A stretch of DNA of 64,000 bases from JALYYC01 sp039922495 (lineage in GTDB: Bacteria; Chloroflexota; Dormibacteria; CF-121), in assembly GCA_039922495.1 (NCBI GenBank), contig JBDTEO010000005.1, positions 1-64,000 of the forward strand. Reading direction: 5' to 3'. Each line of letters starts with the position of its first letter. Within the stretch, counting starts at the first letter, position 1. Under the pieces are notes generated by a model. The model was not told where the DNA came from, ran no database searches, and saw nothing but the letters and a program-made list of their open reading frames with translations. Shown here in pieces: positions 23,957 through 31,661 of the stretch. The position numbers and the translations under genes were made by a program.

Positions 23957-25625
23957 CCCGCTGCGGCGCCGGCCGGCGTTTCGGGTCGTCCGCGGGCTCG
24001 TGCTGGCCGCCGGGACGCTGGCGTTCCTCGCCAGCGCAGCCCCGGCCTCAGCCGCCGACACCGCCTGGCCCAAGTACCTGCACGACGACGGGGGTTCGGG
24101 CTTCGCCCCCGGGGGCGGCATCACCGCCGTAATCGCGCCCCACCTGAAGCCCGTCTCCGGGTGGCCGGTCGAGCTGGGCGCCACCATCTCCACACAACCG
24201 GTGCTGGCCAACGGCCTCGTCTACGTCGGCGCCTGGAACGGCAATGAATACGCGCTCCGGCCGTCGGGCGCGATCGCCTGGACGCGCTTTTTGGGTATCA
24301 CGACCAAGGGCAAGGCGTGCCAGTATCCGATTGGGGTCGCCGGCACGTCCGTGGTCGCCGACGTCATGGTCGGCGGGAAAGATCGCTCGGTCCTGTTCGT
24401 GGGCGGCGGTGGCAACGCGGATGCCGCCGGAAAGACCTTCGCCGGGGGGACCGCCAGCCTCTTTGCGCTTGATGCCCTGACCGGTGGCGTCCTCTGGCGG
24501 ACCGCGTTGGGTGCGTCGCCCGACCATTTCATCTGGAGCTCGCCGGCTTTCTACCACGGGAGTGTCTACCTGGGCGTCTCGGCCTTCGCCGACTGCCCCT
24601 TGATCCAGGGCCAGCTGGTCCAGCTGGACGCCGCCAGTGGCCGGATCCAGCACACCTTCAATGTTGTCGCGGGCAGCTGCGTCGGCGGCAGCCTCTGGGG
24701 GTCGCCGACCATCGATGAGACGGAAGGCGCAGTGTACGTGGCCAGCGGCAACGGCACGCCGTGCTCCGTCTTCGGGTCGGCGGTCGGATCCGCGCTGCGG
24801 CCCAAGCGGGCCGCGGCCACGGGCGGGCTGCTGCTGCTGGGGCTGCTGCTCGCCGGGTTCGCCTGGCCGAGGCCCTCGATCCGGGCGCTCTTCTGGGCCG
24901 GCGTCGGATTGGCGGTCCTCGGCGTCGCCGGCACCAGCCTGCTGGTGGTCGGCCCGCATGTTGTGGAGTCGCAGCCGTACACCGAGGCCGTCGTCAAGCT
25001 GAGTGCCACAGACCTCCACGTGATCGGACACTGGCAGGTTCCGCAGGCGGAGGCCGTGGTCGATAGCGACTTTGGGTCGACGCCAACCCTCTTTAGCGGG
25101 ACGGTCACCGGCGGCGGCGCCCGGCGACGCCTCGTCGGGGTAGCCAATAAGAACGGGACCTACTACGTCTTCGACCGGGCCGGTCTCGATCGCGGTCCGG
25201 TGGCGCGGCTGCGGATCGCCGACGGCGGTAACCCGCCAACGAGCGGCAACGGCAGCATCTCGCCGAGCGCCTTCGATGGCGCCCGACTCTACGTCGGCGG
25301 CGGTCATCTCGCGGTCAACGGCCAGCTCGTCGCCGGAACCCTGTCCGCTTTCGATCCGGATCACCTGCAGGCGCCGATCTGGCGCACCGGCCTCAGCGGG
25401 CCGGTCCTCGGCGCCGTGTCGGCGATCCCGGGAGCCGCGGTCGTCGCCGCGGGCTCGTCGGTGGTGATGGTCGATTCCAGCGGTGGCGGCATCCTCTGGC
25501 AGGCCTCGGCCGTCCGCGGGACCGCCGCGTACCCGGCCATGTTTTACGGGGCCGCCAGCGTGGCCTATGGCCGGCTCTACCTGGGCGATACCGCCGGTCA
25601 CCTGTATGCGTACGAGGCGCCCTGA
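23946..25625 (+). CDS. Exported PQQ-like beta-propeller protein interrupted by a transmembrane hairpin (copy 2)
   Basis: The 559-residue paralogue of the preceding protein has a signal peptide (residues 1-35, ending ASAAPASAA), the opening WPKYLHDDGGSGF (WPKYLHDNGGSG in copy 1), the same blade motifs (ALDALTGGVLWRTALG, NKNGTYYVFDRAGL) and the same inserted pair of helices (about 282-338, GLLLLGLLLAGFAW). Retention of the insertion in both copies argues that it is functional. It overlaps copy 1 by 11 bases. No catalytic residues were recognised. Confidence 0.75.
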   Translation: MAANPLRRRPAFRVVRGLVLAAGTLAFLASAAPASAADTAWPKYLHDDGGSGFAPGGGITAVIAPHLKPVSGWPVELGATISTQPVLANGLVYVGAWNGNEYALRPSGAIAWTRFLGITTKGKACQYPIGVAGTSVVADVMVGGKDRSVLFVGGGGNADAAGKTFAGGTASLFALDALTGGVLWRTALGASPDHFIWSSPAFYHGSVYLGVSAFADCPLIQGQLVQLDAASGRIQHTFNVVAGSCVGGSLWGSPTIDETEGAVYVASGNGTPCSVFGSAVGSALRPKRAAATGGLLLLGLLLAGFAWPRPSIRALFWAGVGLAVLGVAGTSLLVVGPHVVESQPYTEAVVKLSATDLHVIGHWQVPQAEAVVDSDFGSTPTLFSGTVTGGGARRRLVGVANKNGTYYVFDRAGLDRGPVARLRIADGGNPPTSGNGSISPSAFDGARLYVGGGHLAVNGQLVAGTLSAFDPDHLQAPIWRTGLSGPVLGAVSAIPGAAVVAAGSSVVMVDSSGGGILWQASAVRGTAAYPAMFYGAASVAYGRLYLGDTAGHLYAYEAP

Positions 25626-25649
25626 CGTGCTGACCCAGGGCAGGCCCCC

Positions 25650-26543
25650 ATGTCGCTGACGAGCATCCGGATCGCGCTGCAGCGGCGCGCCTGGATCCCC
25701 CTCGTGTGTACGGCCCTGGCCACCCTCGCGGTCGGAGTCCTGACGATCAGGTCACAGCCAACGTACACGGCGACGGCGACAGTGATCGCGAAGAACCCGG
25801 AGAACGCCACCGACCGGCCCCTCAGTTTCCCTGAAGTGGTGACCTCCAACACGGTCGCGAGCCACGCCCTGCAGAGTGCCAAAGTCCGGGAACCGGTCGA
25901 CCGCTTCGAGGCCTCGCTGAGCGTCGTCTCGGGCAAGAGCGACATCTACCAGATTGCGGTCAAGGATGCCGATCCCGCCCGTGCCACCACGCTGGCCAAT
26001 GCCGTCGCGGACGAGTCGACCGCCTACTACCAGGACCTGGCGGGTGGCGATACCGTCTCGATCCAGGCGACGATCGACAAGGACCGCGCCGACCTCAACA
26101 GCCGGTACCTGGAGGCATCGCAAGCGCTGCTGGCCTTCAACCAGACCAATCCCCAACCGGCGGGCGGTCGCGAGGATTCCAAGATCGGGGCCCAGCGCTT
26201 GCAGCTCCAGCTGTCGCAGCAGGCGGCCGCGAATGCCGTCCTGAACTTCGAGGCGGGCATCACCCAGGGCAAGCTGGGGCAGATCACCACCATCCGCAAC
26301 TTTGAAGCCCACGTCCTCGACCGGGCGGTGCCGACCGCCACCGGTGGTCGGAAACCGCTGCTGGTCGCCTATGCCGGGGCGCTCGGTCTGATCGCCGGGA
26401 TCATCGCCGCCCTGCTGCTGGACTACTTCGGACGCTCGATCAACCAGCCTGAAGACGCCGAGGCATACCTCGGCGCGGCGGTCGTCGGCGTGATCCCGCG
26501 CGCCAGCCCACGAAAGCTCCGGCGCGAGGCGGCGGCTAAATGA
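25650..26543 (+). CDS. Wzz/Wzc-type polysaccharide co-polymerase membrane protein
   Basis: The 297-residue protein has membrane helices near residues 15-33 and 227-247 flanking an extracytoplasmic, partly coiled region (FEASLSVVSGKSDIYQIAVKDADP through TTIRNFEAHVLDRAVPT; each stretch abbreviated here). The tail EDAEAYLGAAVVGVIPR is the usual cytoplasmic extension that contacts a BY-kinase. Such proteins set chain length in Wzx/Wzy systems. The kinase follows with an ATGA overlap. Confidence 0.85.
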   Translation: MSLTSIRIALQRRAWIPLVCTALATLAVGVLTIRSQPTYTATATVIAKNPENATDRPLSFPEVVTSNTVASHALQSAKVREPVDRFEASLSVVSGKSDIYQIAVKDADPARATTLANAVADESTAYYQDLAGGDTVSIQATIDKDRADLNSRYLEASQALLAFNQTNPQPAGGREDSKIGAQRLQLQLSQQAAANAVLNFEAGITQGKLGQITTIRNFEAHVLDRAVPTATGGRKPLLVAYAGALGLIAGIIAALLLDYFGRSINQPEDAEAYLGAAVVGVIPRASPRKLRREAAAK

Positions 26544-27292
26544 CGCGCGCTGGCGGCGAGACCTTGATCCTGACCGACGCCACCCTGCAAACCGGGTTTG
26601 CCGAAGCCTACCGGGTCCTTCGCACCAACCTCGGCTTCGCCGGGGTCGGCCGGCAAGCCCGCAGCATCCTGGTCACCAGCGGCGCAGCCGGCGAAGGCAA
26701 GAGCACCACCGTGATCAACCTCGGCATTCTGCTTGCCCAGGCCGGACACCAGGTGCTGCTGGTTGATGCCGATTTCCGGCGCCCGAGCCTGGAGCGATTG
26801 CTCCCGATCGCCGCCAGCCCGGTGCAGGCCGGCGCGGTCGAGGCGTTCTGGCAGCCGAATGGCGCGACGGCTGCACCCGGGCTCTCCAATCTGATCGCCG
26901 GAACCGCGACCTTCGCGGAAGCCGCTCGTCCGGTCCAGGGGGTGGAACACCTCTGCTTGCTTCCCAGCGGCAACGTTCCCACGAGACCGGCCGAACTCCT
27001 CGGCTCCGATCGGATGGCCACCGTCATGACCGGCCTCGAGGAGCATGCCGACCTCGTCCTGGTGGACAGCCCCCCATGCTCGACCTATTCAGACGCGCTC
27101 CAGCTGACCCAGGTCACCGACGCCGTGCTTTACGTGCTGCGGTCAGGCCCACAGGGGACCGCCGACCACCTCCGCATCCTCAAGCAGCTGCGGCAGGGCC
27201 GCGCGCACTTGATCGGGATCGTCATGAACCAGGTCGAGCCCAGCCCCGGCGGCTACGAGGGGCCGTACCGCATCCAGAGCGACAAATCATGA
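26540..27292 (+). CDS. BY-family tyrosine kinase (CpsD/Wzc-C type)
   Basis: The 250-residue P-loop protein has Walker A TSGAAGEGKSTT, Walker A' VLLVDADFRRP and Walker B DLVLVDSPP, the pattern of bacterial tyrosine kinases that pair with Wzz-like activators. EAYRVLRTNLGF near the N-terminus matches the oligomerisation segment. The C-terminal tyrosine cluster is short (Tyr in GGYEGPYRI), so autophosphorylation sites are few. It probably controls polymer length and export by cycling phosphorylation. Overlapping starts and stops tie it to both neighbours. Confidence 0.87.
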   Translation: MTRAGGETLILTDATLQTGFAEAYRVLRTNLGFAGVGRQARSILVTSGAAGEGKSTTVINLGILLAQAGHQVLLVDADFRRPSLERLLPIAASPVQAGAVEAFWQPNGATAAPGLSNLIAGTATFAEAARPVQGVEHLCLLPSGNVPTRPAELLGSDRMATVMTGLEEHADLVLVDSPPCSTYSDALQLTQVTDAVLYVLRSGPQGTADHLRILKQLRQGRAHLIGIVMNQVEPSPGGYEGPYRIQSDKS

Positions 27293-28608
27293 GTAGTCTC
27301 GCGCTCTCACCGCGCGCGGCCGCCCTGGAACGGCATCCCGGGATGCGGGTGCGCCGGATCCGCGGGCTGCAGCTGATCGTCGTGCCCCTGGTGGTGCTGG
27401 CGATGCTGCCGCTGCCGCTCGTCACCATCCGATCGGCCGGATTCGGGTTCGGCACGCTCGCGGCCCCGTTGATCCTGACGATCGGCCTCTTTTTGGCGCG
27501 GCAGCGTCGGCGCCAGGTCCACGTTCGCTACCTCGGGATCGGCGCGCTCGTGATGACGGCGGCCGTGGTCTCCGTCGCCGGCAGCTGGCTCTTCTGGAAT
27601 CCGAATGTCGGCACCTCGATGGAGCGCGGCTTCGGGCATCGCTGGATCGGATACCAGGTCACCGCCCTCTATTTTCTCGCGACTCCGTTCGTGGCCCTGG
27701 CCGCCGGCATGGTGTACGCCCAGCTCGAGCGGATGACGTCCCTCTACGTCGGCGTGCTCACGAGCGTCACGGTCACCACGTTACTCGGCATCTGGGCCTG
27801 GTGGCACAACCCGGTCAATCCGCTCGATGTCTACGTCAAGGGTGTGCGGCCGAACATCAACCCGGACGCGACCGTCTTCTTGATCGCCCTCGCGACCGGG
27901 GTCCTGGTCTGGCAGCACCATCGCTGGCGCCTCTGGGTCCCGGCGCTTGCCCTCCTGCTGCTCGGTTTGCTGGCGGCATTCCTGTCGTATGCGCTCAACG
28001 CCTGGCTCGGGGCCTTTGGTGCCATCACCGTGCTGATCTGGTCCCGCTGGCGGGGTCGTGGCCTGCTCGTCTGGGGATGTGGGCTGCTGCTCGCTGGGCT
28101 GGCCGTCCAATCGACGATCGGAACGATCGTCGAGCAACGCCTCGGCGGCAATGACCTCGATCGGATTGGCCTCTGGCAGAGCGCGCTGATCGTCTGGTCG
28201 AAAAGCCCGATCATCGGGGTCGGCGCCGGCAACCTTGCCAGCTACATGGAGCGGTTCAGCCTTTATTCCCTCAACCTGGTGCTGCAGGGCTACCAACAGG
28301 CGCACAACATCTTCCTGGAACTGCTCGCCGAGCTCGGGGTCGTCGGGCTCGCCCTCTTCCTCGGCTTCCTTTGCGCCGTGGTCTGGCGCCTGGCACGGCG
28401 CGTTCCCGCGCAAAGCCTGCGCGCCGGGCAGATCCAGGCAGCCGGGCTCGCCATGGTGGTCGGGAGCGCCCTGATGGCCGTCGTCGGGAGCGGGCTCGTC
28501 CCCACCATTGCCTCAGCCGGATGGGAGGGGATTCCTCCGGTCCTCGTCTGCTGGTTCTTTGCCGGAGCCGGGATCGCGATGACCCTCAAGACGCGGGCAA
28601 CGGCATGA
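27289..28608 (+). CDS. O-antigen ligase/polymerase-like membrane protein (Wzy candidate)
   Basis: The 439-residue protein has about eleven membrane helices and a large periplasm-facing loop containing GLWQSALIVWSKSPIIGVGAGN and QQAHNIFLELLAELGVVGL, the hallmark region of the Wzy_C/WaaL family. It is placed between kinase and glycosyltransferase genes and is the only polymerase candidate in the locus, so it is probably the repeat-unit polymerase. ATG 27289 overlaps the kinase stop (ATGA). Confidence 0.82.
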   Translation: MSSLALSPRAAALERHPGMRVRRIRGLQLIVVPLVVLAMLPLPLVTIRSAGFGFGTLAAPLILTIGLFLARQRRRQVHVRYLGIGALVMTAAVVSVAGSWLFWNPNVGTSMERGFGHRWIGYQVTALYFLATPFVALAAGMVYAQLERMTSLYVGVLTSVTVTTLLGIWAWWHNPVNPLDVYVKGVRPNINPDATVFLIALATGVLVWQHHRWRLWVPALALLLLGLLAAFLSYALNAWLGAFGAITVLIWSRWRGRGLLVWGCGLLLAGLAVQSTIGTIVEQRLGGNDLDRIGLWQSALIVWSKSPIIGVGAGNLASYMERFSLYSLNLVLQGYQQAHNIFLELLAELGVVGLALFLGFLCAVVWRLARRVPAQSLRAGQIQAAGLAMVVGSALMAVVGSGLVPTIASAGWEGIPPVLVCWFFAGAGIAMTLKTRATA

Positions 28609-29519
28609 CCGGGATGCCTTCGCCGAAGGTCTGCGTGCTGATTCTCAACCGCGACCGCCGTGACGACACGCTGGCCTGCCTCCGTTCCCTGCTACCGAGC
28701 CCCTATCCAAACCTCGACGTCGTGCTCCTCGACAACGCGTCGAGCGACGGGACCGCCGCCGCCGTGCGAGCGGCCTACCCGGACACGGTGACGGTGATCG
28801 AGACGGGCGGCAACCTGGGCTACGCGGGCGGCAACAACGTCGGCATCGAATGGGCACAGCGGCAGCGCGCCGACTATGTGTTGCTCCTCAATGAGGATAC
28901 GATCGTCGATCCCGCATTCCTGGATCGACTCGTGGCGGCGGCCGAGCAGCGTCCCGGGGTCGGCTTCCTCGGTCCCCTGGTCTACCACCACAACGAGCCG
29001 CAGGTGATCCAGTCGGCCGGCGGCATCATCACCCCCGGTTGGCACACGGCGCACCGCGGGCAGAACGAGCAGGACACGGGCCAGTACGCCGCCCCGTTCG
29101 AGACCGACTGGGTCAGCGGCTGCGCCATCTTCATGCGCATGCGCGTGGTCGACGAGATCGGGATGCTCGACCCCGCCTTCTTCATCTACAGCGAGGAGGT
29201 GGACTGGTGCGTCCGGGCCCGGCGAGCGGGGTTTTCCGGCCTGGTCGTGCCGGCGGCGCGGATCTGGCACAAGGGCGTGCGGCGCGACTACACCCCCTCG
29301 CCCCGCGTCACCTACCTGAGCGCCCGCAACCATCTGCGGCTGCTGCGCAAACACCACGCGGGGACCGGCACCTTGCTCCGCGCCATGGCCGGCAACGTTC
29401 GCACCCTGGCGAGCTGGACGGTCAAGCCACGCTGGCGCAGTCAGCGCCAGCACCGCGACGCCCTGGCACGGGCGATGGTCGACTTCTGTCGCGGCTCATT
29501 CGGACCCCCACCATTTTGA
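28605..29519 (+). CDS. Family 2 glycosyltransferase (rhamnosyl-transferase-like)
   Basis: The 304-residue GT-A protein has VCVLILNRDRRDDTLACL, the nucleotide-binding LLDNASSDGT, GGNLGYAGGNNVGI, the metal-binding region LLLNEDTIVD and the acceptor-site motif FIYSEEVDWCVRARRAG. This set is typical of WbbL-like inverting transferases. The sugar is not determinable. It is coupled by ATGA to the polymerase gene. Confidence 0.85.
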   Translation: MTGMPSPKVCVLILNRDRRDDTLACLRSLLPSPYPNLDVVLLDNASSDGTAAAVRAAYPDTVTVIETGGNLGYAGGNNVGIEWAQRQRADYVLLLNEDTIVDPAFLDRLVAAAEQRPGVGFLGPLVYHHNEPQVIQSAGGIITPGWHTAHRGQNEQDTGQYAAPFETDWVSGCAIFMRMRVVDEIGMLDPAFFIYSEEVDWCVRARRAGFSGLVVPAARIWHKGVRRDYTPSPRVTYLSARNHLRLLRKHHAGTGTLLRAMAGNVRTLASWTVKPRWRSQRQHRDALARAMVDFCRGSFGPPPF

Positions 29520-29575
29520 TCACCAGCAACGACCGCGCGGTGCGCACCCGCGTCAACAAGAAAAGGAGCCAAGGG

Positions 29576-31633
29576 ATGAAGACGACTCGACGCCCGATTA
29601 CGGCGCTCATCGCCGCGCTCATCCTGGTGTCGATCGCCACGGCGATCCGGCCCGGTGACGCCCTCGCCACCCCCGCAACCCAGACCACGGTCTCCATCCA
29701 GGGCACCCATTTCCTGATCAACGGTCAGCTCACCTCGCCCGGCAAGCCCGCCGAAGGTCAGCTCCTCAATACCCGGATGGCCCAGGCGATCTTCGACGAC
29801 GAGAATCCCGCGACCGTCGGTGCCTGGGCCTACCCCGACACCCACAGCTGGGATCCGCAGCGCAACACGAATGAATTCGTGGCGATGCTGCCCGCCTATG
29901 CGCAGCACGGCATCCGGATGATCACGGTCGGGCTCCAGGGTGGCTGTCCGGCGCACACGCCGCCCACCTTGACCTGTCCCGGCGGCGACCACCCCTGGAT
30001 CGTCAGCGCCTTCAATGCCGACGGCTCGCTCAAGCCGGCATGGATGACTCGCCTCGATCAGGTGATCCGGGCCGCCGACCTCAACGGCATCGTGGTCATG
30101 GTCCAGTTCTTCTACCACGGCCAGGAATCCAAGGTCGTGGATCAGTTCACCGGCGTGAACAACATCACCGACTGGCTCGTCAACGGTGGCTACCGCAACG
30201 TGCTGGTGGAGACGGCGAACGAATGTAACGCCGGCTTTTCCACCTACCTCGACTGTGGCAACGAGGCCAACGTCGTCAAGCAAGTCCAAACCCGGTCGGG
30301 CGGCACGCTCAAGGTCTCGGTCAGCTTCACCGGCGGCGGGATGCCGAGCGACGACGTCATCAGCCAGGAGGATCTCGTGCTCCTCCACGGCAATGGTCAG
30401 ACCACCCAGCAGCTCGTCGACCTGATCAACGGACTGAAGGCGAAGACGAGCTACCAGGCCAACCCCAAGCCGATCGTCGTCAACGAGGATTCGACCAGCC
30501 TCGACAACATGAACGCCTCAGTCGCCGCCGGCGTCTCCTGGGGCTACCTGGACACCGGGGTCAACAACGACGTCGACGGCTTCCAGTCACCGCCCGTGAA
30601 TTGGACGATTAACACCGACTTGAAGGCCGCGTTCTTCGATAACGTCCTGCGGCTCGCCGGTCCGAATTCCGTCGCGACTACGCTGACCTATCGCGGCGCG
30701 ACCGGCGGCGATTACCACGATGCGGCGACGCTCAGCGCCACGCTGACGGAGCAGTCGGGCCATCCGATTGCCGGCAAGCCGGTCGCCTTCAGCCTGGGCA
30801 GTCAGAGCTGCATCGGGACCACGAGTGCCGCTGGCATCGCGGCCTGCGCCGTCAGCCCATCGGTCGCAGCCGGCACTTATCCACTGACGGCGTCGTTTGC
30901 CGGGACCGCCCTGCTGCTGCCGAGCTTCGCCTCGGTCTCGTTTGTCATCAACCCCGAAGAGACGGGGCTCGCCTACACCGGCGCGACGAGTGTGCCCCTC
31001 GGCGGGACGGCCCACGTGGCTGGGGCATTGCGTGAAGACGGACAGGCGCCGATCGCCGGCCGCGCCGTCAGCTTCACCCTGGGCAGCGGCGCCGGCTCGC
31101 AGGGTTGCGTCGGGACGACGGACGCCAACGGCAACGCCGCCTGCTCGATCACGGGGGTCAACCAACCACTTGGCCCCGGAAGCGTCACGGCGGCCTTTGC
31201 CGGCGACGGCTTCTATCAGCCCGCCTCGGCAAACGCCGCAACCATGGTCTTCGACGTTCTGCCCTCCGGGGCCTTCGTGGTCTCGACCGAGGCGGTGGCG
31301 GCGGGCCATCTCGTCACCTTCTGGAGCAGCCAGTGGGCCGGCCTCAACCCGCTTCGCGGCGGCGCCGCGCCGAGCAGCTTCAAGGGCTTTGCCAGCGCGA
31401 CGACCGGCTCGGACTGCTCCGCGTCATGGAGCAGCCGGCCCGGCAACAGCGCCACCCCGCCGTCGTCGCTCCCGGCGTACATGGCGGTGATCGTCGCCGG
31501 CACGGCGAGCAAGTCCCACAGCACCGTCACCGGCAACACCACGTTGATCGTGATCGTCAAGACCGATGCCGGATATGCAGCCGACCCGGGCCATTCGGGC
31601 ACCGGCACCATCGTCGGCGTCGTCTGCCCGTGA
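29576..31633 (+). CDS. Secreted cellulase-like (clan GH-A) protein with Ig-like repeats (copy 1)
   Basis: The 685-residue protein has a signal peptide (residues 1-31), a TIM-barrel-like catalytic domain (about 40-360), two bacterial Ig-like repeats (about 368-460 and 462-560) and a C-terminal domain of about 120 residues. Candidate acid/base Glu is in VETANECNAG (about 215), candidate nucleophile in IVVNEDSTS (about 302). Cysteine pairs suit an exported protein. It probably trims or binds the polymer made by this locus; the family was not identified precisely. AAGGAG precedes ATG 29576. Confidence 0.72.
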   Translation: MKTTRRPITALIAALILVSIATAIRPGDALATPATQTTVSIQGTHFLINGQLTSPGKPAEGQLLNTRMAQAIFDDENPATVGAWAYPDTHSWDPQRNTNEFVAMLPAYAQHGIRMITVGLQGGCPAHTPPTLTCPGGDHPWIVSAFNADGSLKPAWMTRLDQVIRAADLNGIVVMVQFFYHGQESKVVDQFTGVNNITDWLVNGGYRNVLVETANECNAGFSTYLDCGNEANVVKQVQTRSGGTLKVSVSFTGGGMPSDDVISQEDLVLLHGNGQTTQQLVDLINGLKAKTSYQANPKPIVVNEDSTSLDNMNASVAAGVSWGYLDTGVNNDVDGFQSPPVNWTINTDLKAAFFDNVLRLAGPNSVATTLTYRGATGGDYHDAATLSATLTEQSGHPIAGKPVAFSLGSQSCIGTTSAAGIAACAVSPSVAAGTYPLTASFAGTALLLPSFASVSFVINPEETGLAYTGATSVPLGGTAHVAGALREDGQAPIAGRAVSFTLGSGAGSQGCVGTTDANGNAACSITGVNQPLGPGSVTAAFAGDGFYQPASANAATMVFDVLPSGAFVVSTEAVAAGHLVTFWSSQWAGLNPLRGGAAPSSFKGFASATTGSDCSASWSSRPGNSATPPSSLPAYMAVIVAGTASKSHSTVTGNTTLIVIVKTDAGYAADPGHSGTGTIVGVVCP

Positions 31634-31661
31634 GACCGAGCCACATGGAGGAGGAGATTTA

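Noticed and set aside
24048..25601. Minus-strand open frame of 517 codons opposite the second propeller gene
   Set aside because: Antisense shadow: low-complexity, charged composition, no signal or motif, and no ribosome binding site. The plus-strand frame has clear blade motifs.
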